Source: Algimonas arctica
GTDB taxonomy: Bacteria > Pseudomonadota > Alphaproteobacteria > Caulobacterales > Maricaulaceae
NCBI RefSeq assembly: GCF_014652695.1
Contig: NZ_BMZH01000002.1
Location: forward strand, 238,656-302,655
Length of the DNA: 64,000 nucleotides
Reading direction: 5' to 3'
The notes under the pieces were generated by a model. It was not told the DNA's origin and made no database searches. It saw only the letters and a list, made by a program, of their open reading frames with translations. Made by a program: the position numbers and the translations under genes. Below are positions 18,474 to 26,821 of the stretch, piece by piece (within the stretch, counting starts at the first letter, position 1; each line of letters opens with the position of its first letter).

Positions 18474-19211
18474 TTACCTCAAGTTTTCGTCGAGATCGGC
18501 TTCATATTCGGTGAAATCCACCAATGTGCCGAGCATTTGTAAATAGGCAATCAACGCATCCATCTCTGTCACGCGGTCGGGATTGCCATCGAAATCGCGC
18601 ATGACGGCGTTGGGATAACGGGCCAAGAAACCCTCTTCATCCTCAGCCATCGGATCGAGCTGCGTTTCCACATCTGACTTGGCTATCGCCAGCATCTCGT
18701 CCGAATAGGGAACGCCCAGCCTTTTGTTAGCGCTCAGATGAGCGATAATATCATCATATTGCAGCTCGGCCTTATCCAAGAATTTATACGGCGGCATGAT
18801 GGATTCCGGCACAACCGAACGCGGATCAATCAAATGTGTGCGGTGCCATTCGTCTGAATATTTACCGCCAACACGGGCAATATCCGGCCCGGTGCGTTTC
18901 GACCCCCATTGGAACGGACGATCATACATGGACTCAGCGGCGAGGCTGTAATGCCCATACCGTTCGACTTCATCGCGCAGCGGGCGGATCATCTGCGAGT
19001 GGCACGTGTAACAGCCTTCGCGGACATAGATGTTCCGACCGGCCAGCTCGAGCGGCGTATAAGGCCGCATCCCGTCGACTTCTTCAATCGTTGAGTCGAT
19101 ATAAAATAGCGGCGCGATCTCGACCAAGCCCCCGACTGAGACTACGGCGATAATGCCGAGCAACAGCGCGAACGATTTTTGTTCGAGATATTTGTGAAGA
19201 CGTAGGAACAT
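18474..19211 (-). CDS. ccoO: cbb3-type cytochrome c oxidase subunit II (monohaem cytochrome c)
   Basis: 245 residues from ATG 19211, which begins 2 nt after the ccoN stop; a TTG 18 nt upstream would overlap ccoN and is less likely. One N-terminal membrane helix ('[19 protein letters not shown]'), the haem motif '[16 protein letters not shown]' and a distal methionine region ('[12 protein letters not shown]'). CcoO receives electrons from CcoP and feeds haem b of CcoN. Confidence 0.96.
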   Translation of the reverse strand: MFLRLHKYLEQKSFALLLGIIAVVSVGGLVEIAPLFYIDSTIEEVDGMRPYTPLELAGRNIYVREGCYTCHSQMIRPLRDEVERYGHYSLAAESMYDRPFQWGSKRTGPDIARVGGKYSDEWHRTHLIDPRSVVPESIMPPYKFLDKAELQYDDIIAHLSANKRLGVPYSDEMLAIAKSDVETQLDPMAEDEEGFLARYPNAVMRDFDGNPDRVTEMDALIAYLQMLGTLVDFTEYEADLDENLR

Positions 19212-19212
19212 C

Positions 19213-20919
19213 TTATTCAGCCGGGGCAAGTGTGGATGGAACGGGTGAGGGCATCACAGGATCAGAGGCCGCATTTGTGACGATCGACGTCGCATTGCCG
19301 CGACCTTTTATGGTCATCCGGATATTATAGGCCATGATCAGGGTCCCGAGCAGGAACAAGAAGCCCCCTAAGGTCCGGATCGCAAAGAATACATGCAACG
19401 GGCTGACAGTCTCAATGAAACTATATTCCAAGAAACCCAGCTCTGTGTATGAGCGCCAGTTCAAGCCCTGACTAATCCCCGCGCCCCACATCGCTGTGAT
19501 ATAGAAAACGATCCCCAGTGTCGCGAGCCAGAAGTGCCATTCGACCAATTTCGTCGAGTAGAGCTCTTTCTTTTTCCACAACCATGGAACGAGACAATAG
19601 AGCGCCCCAAAGGTCACGAAACCATTCCAGCCGAGCGCGCCGGAGTGCACATGGCCGATGCCCCAATCTGTATAATGCGACAGCGCATTGACGTAACGGA
19701 TCGACATAAGCGGCCCCTCGAAGGTCGCCATGCCGTAAAACGCGACCGAGACCACGAGCATCCGCAAAACCGGATCGGTCCGCAATTTGTCCCACGCCCC
19801 TTGCAAGGTCATCAGACCGTTGATCATGCCACCCCAGCTGGGCATCCAAAGCATGATGGAAAACACCATACCGAGCGTCTGCGTCCATTGCGGCAGCGCG
19901 GTATAATGGAGGTGGTGCGGACCCGCCCAAATATAGATGAAGATAACCGCCCAGAAGTGAACGATGGAAAGCTTGTAGGACCAAATCGGACGGTTCGCCC
20001 GTTTAGGTATGAAGTAATACATGATCGCGAGGAAACCCGCCGTCAGGAAGAACCCAACCGCATTATGGCCATACCACCACTGGGTCATGGCATCCTGCAC
20101 GCCCGCATAAACCCCGTAAGATTTTGCGCTCGTTAAGGCGACTGGAAGCGCCAAATTATTGACAATATGCAGAATTGCGACTGTGACGATAAAGGCGAGG
20201 TAGAACCAGTTGGCCACATAAATGTGCGGCTCTTTGCGCTTGGCCAACGTCATCAGGAAGACCAATAAATAGGCGACCCAAACGATGGTCAGCCACAGAT
20301 CGACATACCATTCAGGCTCCGCATATTCTTTGCCGCCTGTAATACCCATTAAGTAGCCAGACGCCGCCATGATGATAAAGAGTTGATAGCCCCAGAACAC
20401 GAACCACGGCCAAGACCCGCCTGCCAAACGTGTGCGGCACGTCCGCTGCACGACGTAGAAGCTCGTGGCGATCAGGGCGTTACCGCCAAAAGCAAAAATA
20501 ACGGCGGACGTATGCAAAGGACGCAAGCGCCCAAAATTCGTCCATGCCCCGTCAAAATAGAAAATCCCCGGCCATGTCATCTGCGCGGCGATCAAAACAC
20601 CCGCTGACATACCGACAATCCCCCAGAACGTCGTCGCGATGACGCCGTATTTTACGACCTTGTCGGCGTAACGCGAATGATCAATTGTCGGCGGGTTTGA
20701 GCCCATTTTACCGATAATATAGACCACACCGCCGAGCAAAGCCGTGAGCATGATACCCGCATGAAACTTCATCGGCACGCCAGCAAATGTGCCGAAGCCC
20801 GGACCCGCAGCCGCAAACATCGCCCAGATCATCACGGGGACGAGGATGAAGAGCATGGGCCACATCGACTCATCGGTCTTAATGTGGGGGTTTGCTGTCG
20901 TGTGAGTCAGGGCGCTCAT
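19213..20919 (-). CDS. ccoN: cbb3-type cytochrome c oxidase catalytic subunit I
   Basis: About 568 residues with some 14 membrane helices. Haem and CuB histidine regions are evident: '[19 protein letters not shown]', '[22 protein letters not shown]' (split here over the CuB site) and '[11 protein letters not shown]', plus '[11 protein letters not shown]'. It carries the high-affinity oxygen-reducing site and pumps protons in microaerobic respiration. ATG 20919 is preferred; a TTG lies 6 nt upstream. It is first in ccoNOQP; a GTGAC-N4-GTCAC box lies about 140 nt upstream. Confidence 0.97.
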   Translation of the reverse strand: MSALTHTTANPHIKTDESMWPMLFILVPVMIWAMFAAAGPGFGTFAGVPMKFHAGIMLTALLGGVVYIIGKMGSNPPTIDHSRYADKVVKYGVIATTFWGIVGMSAGVLIAAQMTWPGIFYFDGAWTNFGRLRPLHTSAVIFAFGGNALIATSFYVVQRTCRTRLAGGSWPWFVFWGYQLFIIMAASGYLMGITGGKEYAEPEWYVDLWLTIVWVAYLLVFLMTLAKRKEPHIYVANWFYLAFIVTVAILHIVNNLALPVALTSAKSYGVYAGVQDAMTQWWYGHNAVGFFLTAGFLAIMYYFIPKRANRPIWSYKLSIVHFWAVIFIYIWAGPHHLHYTALPQWTQTLGMVFSIMLWMPSWGGMINGLMTLQGAWDKLRTDPVLRMLVVSVAFYGMATFEGPLMSIRYVNALSHYTDWGIGHVHSGALGWNGFVTFGALYCLVPWLWKKKELYSTKLVEWHFWLATLGIVFYITAMWGAGISQGLNWRSYTELGFLEYSFIETVSPLHVFFAIRTLGGFLFLLGTLIMAYNIRMTIKGRGNATSIVTNAASDPVMPSPVPSTLAPAE

Positions 20920-21056
20920 GGGCAACTCGTCAAGATCTGTCTGTTCAAGTCCGAGAAAAGAGCTTTTCGAACATGCTGAAACGGGGACACGACCCTATCG
21001 GGAGCGCCGCACCCCTGTTGCAGCCCGCCCGTCATGGCGAGATTTGCCCGCGCAAA

Positions 21057-21072
21057 AGTGACGCACGTCACA
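21057..21072. promoter_or_regulatory. FixK-type box upstream of ccoNOQP
   Basis: GTGAC-GCAC-GTCAC (21058-21071), a perfect dyad of Crp/Fnr geometry (GTGA-N6-TCAC). If used as a class II activator site, transcription of ccoN would start near 21023, giving a leader of about 100 nt. It has the same arms as the box at 12197-12210. Confidence 0.65.
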
Positions 21073-21336
21073 CAGGGGCAGAGAATTACGCCGTCGGTGG
21101 TTAGATTTCGACCGCTCAGGGCCCGTGCCATTAAGGCCTTCAGTTAAACTCTTTCTTCACATCGGGAGGTGAGTAAGAACGAAAATCATCTCTTAGCCGA
21201 ACCCAAATCTGTAACATCCGCTAAAGTCAAACAGCGCGGGTATGAATAGAATGCGTCTGCTTTCGGTTATGAATTTTGTGCCACATCCCAAACAATTCAA
21301 ACAAATTTGTGCGATTTAACTACTAACTTGCATTGA

Positions 21337-21365
21337 CGAACCTACTATTCTAGGAATAAGGTTCG
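21337..21365. promoter_or_regulatory. 29-bp dyad upstream of the TonB receptor
   Basis: Arms CGAACCT ... AGGTTCG (7 bp) enclose TATTC-TAG-GAATA (5 bp), with a 2-nt AC bulge on the left. It ends 46 nt before the receptor ATG, so it may be an operator or a leader hairpin. No regulator can be named. Confidence 0.45.
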
Positions 21366-21411
21366 TTTATACAAGTCGGTTAATCGGCACCACATCACAA
21401 GGGGGAACTCG

Positions 21412-23733
21412 ATGAAGTTCAGTTATCAGGCAAGTAGTATAGCGTTGGCCGCGTGCCTTACGTTTGGGGGTGCGTCCATTGACCACGCATACGCCCAAGA
21501 CTCCGATGCAAATTCATCCGATGCGCTAAAGCTCGACACGATCATCGTGACCGCACAGCGCCGCGCCAACAGTGTTCAAGACACATCTGCTGCGATTTCG
21601 GCGTTCTCCGGTGCCGATCTCGAAAGCGAACGTATTCTCAGCTTTGAGGAGCTGGCCGGTAGCGCGACGTCGCTGTCTTTCACCGCACTTTCTCCGCTGG
21701 ATCAGGAATTCAACATTCGCGGGATTACAAATACGCGCCTCGACTCGCCGTCTGCTGACCAATCCATCGGCATTTTCTCCGATGATGTTTACGTCGGCCG
21801 CTCCGGGCTCTTTAACTTCGACATGTATGATGTTGGTCGCGTTGAGATCGTTCGCGGTCCGCAAGGCGTGCTTCTGGGCCGCAATGTCGTGGGTGGCGCG
21901 ATTAGCATTTATTCCGCCGAACCTGAGTTTGATCCCAGTGGCAGTGTCTCCGTATCTTACGGCAATTATGACGAAATCCTGACGAACGGATATGTCACAG
22001 GGGCCATCAGCGATACAGTTGCGGGACGGTTTTCCTTCCAGCTTCGCAACCGCGAAGGCTTCAACCAGGATCTCCTGCACGATGTTGATCTCGACAATAT
22101 TGATTCATCGCAATTTCGGGCTCAGCTCTTGTATCGTCCTGAGAATTCAAACTTCTCAGCCAAACTGGGATTTGATTACACCAAAGATGAATCAAATGGC
22201 TTCCATACCGCCGCGATCAACGACCCGACCGCCGCTCAAGGCGGCTGGAGCCAGTTGCGTGAGCAGATTGGCGCGGCTCGCGGCGAACCTCTCGACATTC
22301 GTGAAAGTTTGCCGGAATGGCCGCGTTATAAAGGCGATTTGCAAGAAAGCCCGCAGGGTCTTGACCGCGAAGCCTTTGGTCTCAGTCTCAAAATGGAAAA
22401 CGAATTTGATTTCGGTACGCTGACGTCTGTTTCGGGTTACCGCGAGGGTGACGCGTCTAGCCTTTATGACCAAATGGGTGTTGGCCCGGATAATGGCTAC
22501 GGATTGATTGTCTTTTCACCTCCCAGTTTCTCATTCCCCGTGAATGAAACCGAAGACATCAAGCAGTTCTCTCAGGAGATCCGCCTCGCCTCTGCGCCTG
22601 TTGATCAGGGTTTCGACTGGATTGTTGGGGCCTATGTACAAAGTGATGAAGTCAAGAAATTTGACCGCTTCTTTGCAGAAACACCTGTTCCCATTCCGAC
22701 AATTTCCGGTGAATCCCACTGGGATAATATGGCGAAGAACAAAAGTTACGCCGCCTTCGCGCAACTTGGCTATCAGTTCAATGATAAGCTCCGCCTTGTC
22801 GGTGGCCTCCGCTACACCCATGACAACAAATCGGGTCGCGTAACGGCCACCGCTGTTGAGGGTGGCGATCAGTTCTTCCCGAATGATCAGGTCGCTCTCT
22901 CCCCGTTGTCACCGACATTGATGGAAGGTGATACGTTCACCGTCGATTATGAGGATAGCTGGGGTGAGCTTACGCCGCAGATTACGGCCGAATTTGAAGC
23001 CAATGAGAATATGTTCTTCTACGCAACATATTCAGCCGGCTACAAAGGCGGCGGTTTCGAGGATGATCCGGCGAATGCGGTTGCCGCGAACACAAGTTAC
23101 GATCCTGAGACTGTCGACAACTATGAAATCGGCGGCAAGTTCGACTTTTGGAACAATCGCGCGCGCGTCAATCTAGCGGCATTCTACATGAAGTACAAAG
23201 ATCTTCAGGTCACACAAACCGATGCGGGCTGTCTCTGCAATATCACGGACAATGCCGCGGATGCCAATATTCAGGGTATCGAGATCGAGGCTGAAGCCCT
23301 TTTGTTTAAAGGCTTTAATGTATCGGGTGGCCTAACGTATCTCGACACAGAATATGTCGACTTTATCGATTCATTGGGTCGGAATGCATCTGGCAACTTC
23401 CTGCAGCGAACGCCGGAATACCAGTGGAATGTTTCCGCCGAATACGAGACTGATTTAGGTCAATGGCGCGACGGGCTGAAAATCCGTGCGGGTTATTCGC
23501 ACAAAGGTAAAATGTTCTGGGCACCCGAGAACACGAACTTTGAAGAAGCCTACGGGACTCTTGATGGTCGGATTTCGATCACGCCGAACGAAGGTGACTT
23601 CACGGTTTCCATCTGGGGCCGCAACCTCACAGACGAACTATACCGTACAAATATTATCGCCTTCTTCGGCGATGAGCTCTCCCGATTGGGCGCTCCCCGG
23701 ACTTACGGCGCATCTGTCGCCGTCAAGTTCTAA
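21412..23733 (+). CDS. TonB-dependent outer-membrane receptor
   Basis: 773 residues. Signal peptide of about 28 residues ending 'DHAYA'; TonB-box region 'LDTIIVTAQRRANSVQ' near residues 41-56; plug domain with 'FNIRGI' and 'VEIVRGPQGVLLGRNVVGGAI'; then a 22-strand barrel ending in the C-terminal aromatic 'VAVKF'. It belongs to the large FecA/BtuB-like class used by sphingomonads and Caulobacterales for aromatic, steroid or terpenoid uptake as well as iron complexes. GGGGGAA precedes the ATG. It stands alone and ends at a strong terminator, next to the catabolic cluster, which suggests (inference) uptake of that cluster's substrate. Confidence 0.92.
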   Translation: MKFSYQASSIALAACLTFGGASIDHAYAQDSDANSSDALKLDTIIVTAQRRANSVQDTSAAISAFSGADLESERILSFEELAGSATSLSFTALSPLDQEFNIRGITNTRLDSPSADQSIGIFSDDVYVGRSGLFNFDMYDVGRVEIVRGPQGVLLGRNVVGGAISIYSAEPEFDPSGSVSVSYGNYDEILTNGYVTGAISDTVAGRFSFQLRNREGFNQDLLHDVDLDNIDSSQFRAQLLYRPENSNFSAKLGFDYTKDESNGFHTAAINDPTAAQGGWSQLREQIGAARGEPLDIRESLPEWPRYKGDLQESPQGLDREAFGLSLKMENEFDFGTLTSVSGYREGDASSLYDQMGVGPDNGYGLIVFSPPSFSFPVNETEDIKQFSQEIRLASAPVDQGFDWIVGAYVQSDEVKKFDRFFAETPVPIPTISGESHWDNMAKNKSYAAFAQLGYQFNDKLRLVGGLRYTHDNKSGRVTATAVEGGDQFFPNDQVALSPLSPTLMEGDTFTVDYEDSWGELTPQITAEFEANENMFFYATYSAGYKGGGFEDDPANAVAANTSYDPETVDNYEIGGKFDFWNNRARVNLAAFYMKYKDLQVTQTDAGCLCNITDNAADANIQGIEIEAEALLFKGFNVSGGLTYLDTEYVDFIDSLGRNASGNFLQRTPEYQWNVSAEYETDLGQWRDGLKIRAGYSHKGKMFWAPENTNFEEAYGTLDGRISITPNEGDFTVSIWGRNLTDELYRTNIIAFFGDELSRLGAPRTYGASVAVKF

Positions 23734-23756
23734 AGCGGCGTTCAATTAACTTGTAA

Positions 23757-23783
23757 GGCCCGACTTCGGTTGGGCCTTTTTTT
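23757..23783 (+). terminator. Rho-independent terminator of the TonB receptor gene
   Basis: GGCCCGAC-TTCG-GTTGGGCC stem-loop (one G-T wobble) with a stable UUCG tetraloop, followed by seven T residues, 23 nt after the stop. Confidence 0.9.
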
Positions 23784-23911
23784 ATGGGAAACACACAGGT
23801 CAGGTTTGGCGCGATCAGACCGATGAGCCACCCGTCACCCACCGCGCGCGTTGTTCCGCAGACGAGGCCAATACGCGTAAACACAGAGACTTCATTTGGT
23901 TTGTCACGCCA

Positions 23912-23943
23912 TGAAAAAGGCCCGGATGAAATCATCCGGGCCT
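23912..23943 (-). terminator. Rho-independent terminator of the leftward SDR/SnoaL operon
   Basis: On the minus strand a 12-bp perfect stem (AGGCCCGGATGA/TCATCCGGGCCT, near-zero loop) is followed by TTTTT. It lies 28 nt beyond the stop of the last gene, at 23971. Confidence 0.88.
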
Positions 23944-23970
23944 CATTTACGACGGCGATGTCAGCGCTGT

Positions 23971-24498
23971 TTAGAAGCGCGTGTACGTCAGGTCACCTTT
24001 GCCTTTCTCGCCCATATTCATGCGCGGATCTTCGGGCTTGAATAGGCCAAGACACCAGCCTTCGGACATAGGTTCATCGCGGTTCCAATCCAGTGCGATT
24101 TTACGATGACGAATACGCCACTCACCGTCACGACACTCAAACTTATCGAATACCCGACCACCGGTCATCGTATCCCATTTTTCACCGTCCTTAGAGAAAC
24201 GGGCGAACGTTAACAGATAGGTTTCGACCCACGCGAACGGGCCGTCGAATTCGATATGAATGTTGCCGACATGGTGCATCATCACATCGCCGCCTTTCAT
24301 CAAGCGCTCCATCGCGCCGTCAATGTAATCGCGGGCTGGGCCGGTATAGCTATTGCCGTGTTCTTCGATCGCGTCGTCCCAATAGCAACTATGTAATAAG
24401 GGACCGTCCGCACGATCGATCGCGCGGGCATAACGCATGATGACATCGGAAATGTCCTGCTTGGCGATCACGGATTCAATCGTGTTTTTATACATCAT
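23971..24498 (-). CDS. SnoaL-like (NTF2-fold) protein, cluster copy 1
   Basis: 175 residues of the SnoaL_4 type (LinA/scytalone-dehydratase-like cone fold). Conserved pattern 'IMRYARAIDRADGPLLHSCYWDDAIEEHG' near residues 20-48 and a C-terminal 'WRIRHRKIALDWNRDEPM'. Members act as dehydratases, dehydrochlorinases or small hydroxylase-like subunits, so the reaction cannot be named. It is last in a four-gene operon and shares the overlap ATGATG with the upstream SDR. It is clearly a paralogue of the protein at 25262-25798 ('DAIEDHGG' and 'VWDWNHEMPL' there). Confidence 0.82.
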   Translation of the reverse strand: MMYKNTIESVIAKQDISDVIMRYARAIDRADGPLLHSCYWDDAIEEHGNSYTGPARDYIDGAMERLMKGGDVMMHHVGNIHIEFDGPFAWVETYLLTFARFSKDGEKWDTMTGGRVFDKFECRDGEWRIRHRKIALDWNRDEPMSEGWCLGLFKPEDPRMNMGEKGKGDLTYTRF

Positions 24499-25244
24499 TT
24501 TCTTCCATTATGGAGGGACGCCGCGAGCGAGCGGTTGAGCGTGTGCGGATCGCGCGCGAGGAAAGCACGGACCGATACAGAGTGGCTATCCGTGTCATGT
24601 TCCGGGATGTTTTTCTCAATCGCGAGAATGCCGGCCTTGCCAATATCACGCGGCGTGGATTTCTCCTGCCATGTCACATGTTTGGCCATGCGCGTATCGA
24701 CGGATCCCACAATAAGGGACGTCAGTTGTGTATTCTGCGGCTCCAACTCCGCACGCATGCAATCGCCCGCCGACCTTGCGGCGAATTTGGACGGGCTATA
24801 CCCCCCCATGCCCGGAATAGAGGCGATGCCGCCCGCAGACAGAACATTGACGATCGCGCCCCCGCCGTTGGCCTTCAAAACCGGGGCGAAAGCCCGACAC
24901 ATGCTGACAACACCGATATAATTGGTTTCGATTTCCTGCCGCATGAACGACATGTCTAACGCGCCGAGCAGGGTTTGACGGTTAAATGCGCCCGCATTGT
25001 TGATGAGCACATCAACATCACTGCAGGTTTCTGCCGCCTTGGCGACTTCATCCTCTTTCGTGACATCTAATTGGATCCCGACCAAACGGTCCGGGTCGGC
25101 TTTAGCGGCCTCCTGGGCGTCCGCGAGTTTGCGGGAGGCGATGTAAACGCGTTTGGCTCCGGCATCGAGCAGCTCTTGAACGAAGCCCTCTCCGATACCG
25201 CGGTTGCCACCTGTGACGATGGCTGTGCAACCTTTGACTTTCAT
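24495..25244 (-). CDS. Short-chain dehydrogenase/reductase
   Basis: 249 residues, classical SDR size. NAD(P) site 'VTGGNRGIGEG' near residue 11, 'NNAG' near residue 85, active-site Ser ('NVLSAGG') and the 'YSPSKFA' YxxxK motif near residue 153. 'VDTRMAKH' follows. It probably oxidises or reduces a hydroxyl/keto group of the cluster's substrate. ATG 25244 is preceded by AGGGAGAGAG, a good ribosome-binding site. Its stop overlaps the downstream SnoaL start. Confidence 0.88.
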   Translation of the reverse strand: MKVKGCTAIVTGGNRGIGEGFVQELLDAGAKRVYIASRKLADAQEAAKADPDRLVGIQLDVTKEDEVAKAAETCSDVDVLINNAGAFNRQTLLGALDMSFMRQEIETNYIGVVSMCRAFAPVLKANGGGAIVNVLSAGGIASIPGMGGYSPSKFAARSAGDCMRAELEPQNTQLTSLIVGSVDTRMAKHVTWQEKSTPRDIGKAGILAIEKNIPEHDTDSHSVSVRAFLARDPHTLNRSLAASLHNGRK

Positions 25245-25261
25245 GACTCTCTCCCTGTTGA

Positions 25262-25798
25262 TTATTTCGCGCGCAGCCAGTCGCCGTATAAAATGTCGTC
25301 CGGTTTTTTGGCCCCACGGACGAGCTTGGACGGATCCGGTGCGATCTCTCCGCGACCCCAACTCTCGTTGAGCGGCATTTCATGGTTCCAATCCCAGACG
25401 AGACGGCGGTGGGCGATTTTGAAGACGCCGTCGCGGCGTTCCATACGGTCGATGACGCGTGCCATGGTGAAACTGTCGAACGGATCCTCGACCGTGTCCC
25501 GGCGCGAAAACGTCAGGAAATAGCATTCTGTATAGGCTCGGTCACCGTCCAGCTCGATATTGATATTGGTGATGATGTGGGACATGCGAGGGGCCTTGGG
25601 CAGAACCTTTCGCAACATATCGACATAGTCATTTGCTGATCCCAAGAATGTGCCGCCATGATCTTCGATCGCGTCATCATGATAGGCTTGTGCGATCAAG
25701 TCCGCGTCGCCACGGTCCGCGCCACGCGCATAATCGACCAGAAGGTCGTAGATTTCTTGACGGTCGAAGAGTTCTTCGACGGATTTAGGTCGTGCCAT
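25262..25798 (-). CDS. SnoaL-like (NTF2-fold) protein, cluster copy 2
   Basis: 178 residues, SnoaL_4 family: 'RQEIYDLLVDYARGADRGD' near residue 13, 'AYHDDAIEDHGG', and 'IAHRRLVWDWNHEMPL' late in the chain. The spacing of Asp/His residues resembles LinA-type lyases, but the catalytic pair cannot be fixed by eye. ATG 25798 follows GGGGA; it overlaps the end of the upstream SDR by 14 nt in another frame. It is a paralogue of the protein at 23971-24498. Confidence 0.82.
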   Translation of the reverse strand: MARPKSVEELFDRQEIYDLLVDYARGADRGDADLIAQAYHDDAIEDHGGTFLGSANDYVDMLRKVLPKAPRMSHIITNINIELDGDRAYTECYFLTFSRRDTVEDPFDSFTMARVIDRMERRDGVFKIAHRRLVWDWNHEMPLNESWGRGEIAPDPSKLVRGAKKPDDILYGDWLRAK

Positions 25799-26699
25799 GG
25801 TTTTGTTCCCCATTTGCGGTTGATGCCGTTTTGGCTTTTTTGAAAAAATGCGCAAAAGCCGCTTCTGCGCCAATGAAACCTGTCCCCGGATCAATGACGG
25901 ATAATGCGTCGGCCTGCTCACCGAATGCATCAGGAGTGGCGTTTGCAATATACCCGCCTTGCCCCTCAAGATTGGCGGCTCTTGCGAAATAGTTGGCGCC
26001 GGCCATCCAAACCTCCCCCGAACGTTCACAGTCAGGGCGGGTCAGCCACACTGCGGCGGCAGTTGTGTTACGGGGCAGCAAATCTGGATCCACCTCACGA
26101 CCGCCCTGAGTGGTCATTGCGGTTGCCGCATAGGGTGCCAAAATATTGACGCCGATTTCGTCGTGGCGCAATTCGTCCGCCAGGGTCAAACCATAAGCGA
26201 TCAGCGCGCCCTTAGACGCGGCGTAAGCAGCCCGGCCACGCACGCCATAGAGGCCCGCGGACGAGGCAATCAACAGGATACGCCCGGCATCAGAGCGACG
26301 AAGCTGGGGCAACGCGGCCTCAATCAAAGCCGCGTTGGCAAAGAAGTTGATCTCCATGACGTCACGTAGCTTTGTGACTTCACCCGTGCCGACTTTCACC
26401 GCTGGTCCCGTGATTCCGGCATTGAGTACCAGCGTGTCCAGTCCGCCAAACGTGTTGACCGCGTTCTTAATCATGGCCTCAGCCGATCCGACCGCGTCCA
26501 CGTCGGCATGATCAACCGCCGCGATTCCGTTGTTAGCTTGAATACGATCGACGACCGTTTGTGCCGAACTGGGTGTATTTAAATGCGTGCGATTATTGAC
26601 GATGACGCGGCAACCATCTGCTGCCAATGCCTCAGAAAAAGCAGCGCCCAATCCCTTTCCAGCACCTGTCACCAGTGCGATGCGACCGTTCTGCATCAT
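25785..26699 (-). CDS. Short-chain dehydrogenase, long form (hydroxyacyl-CoA-dehydrogenase-like)
   Basis: 304 residues, longer than a classical SDR because of an added C-terminal segment. 'LVTGAGKGLGAAFSEAL' at the N-terminus, 'LNAGITGP', active-site Ser ('LIASSAG') and 'YAASKGALIAYG'. It resembles the dehydrogenase half of multifunctional beta-oxidation enzymes, so a 3-hydroxyacyl-CoA substrate is plausible. The start is ATG 26699 (or 26696) after GGAGAGG. It is first in the leftward SDR-SnoaL-SDR-SnoaL operon; a shared cluster motif lies 44 nt upstream. Confidence 0.86.
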   Translation of the reverse strand: MMQNGRIALVTGAGKGLGAAFSEALAADGCRVIVNNRTHLNTPSSAQTVVDRIQANNGIAAVDHADVDAVGSAEAMIKNAVNTFGGLDTLVLNAGITGPAVKVGTGEVTKLRDVMEINFFANAALIEAALPQLRRSDAGRILLIASSAGLYGVRGRAAYAASKGALIAYGLTLADELRHDEIGVNILAPYAATAMTTQGGREVDPDLLPRNTTAAAVWLTRPDCERSGEVWMAGANYFARAANLEGQGGYIANATPDAFGEQADALSVIDPGTGFIGAEAAFAHFFKKAKTASTANGEQNHGTT

Positions 26700-26742
26700 A
26701 AACCTCTCCGATTGCGCCAAGCGTAACAGAGTTGGTATGGTA

Positions 26743-26754
26743 ATGAAAGTCTAT
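26743..26754. promoter_or_regulatory. Cluster motif B (ATGAAAGTCTAT) upstream of the SDR/SnoaL operon
   Basis: One of three copies of ATGAAAGT[CT][AT][TA]T found in promoter regions of the catabolic island (others at 29782-29793 and 33107-33118). Candidate operator for the neighbouring HxlR-type regulator. Confidence 0.4.
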
Positions 26755-26821
26755 GCGATCAGAAATTTCCGACATGTCTGTGATGAAATGACAGGGCCGC
26801 GTCCAAATTCAGAGGCCCCAG

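Larger units (their letters stand above)
20920..21411. other. Intergenic region between ccoN and the TonB receptor gene
   Basis: 492 bp without a credible gene. It must carry the leftward cco promoter and the rightward receptor promoter. Recognisable elements are a Crp/Fnr-type dyad near 21057-21072 and a long hairpin-forming dyad at 21337-21365; also a TTTGC-CCGC-GCAAA inverted repeat at 21043-21056 of unknown meaning. The right half is distinctly A+T-rich, as expected of a promoter. Confidence 0.6.

Noticed and set aside
21043-21056. TTTGC-CCGC-GCAAA inverted repeat as an Fnr/FixK box
   Set aside because: TTGC-N4-GCAA has the wrong spacing for the TTGA-N6-TCAA geometry; the adjacent GTGAC-N4-GTCAC dyad is the better site.
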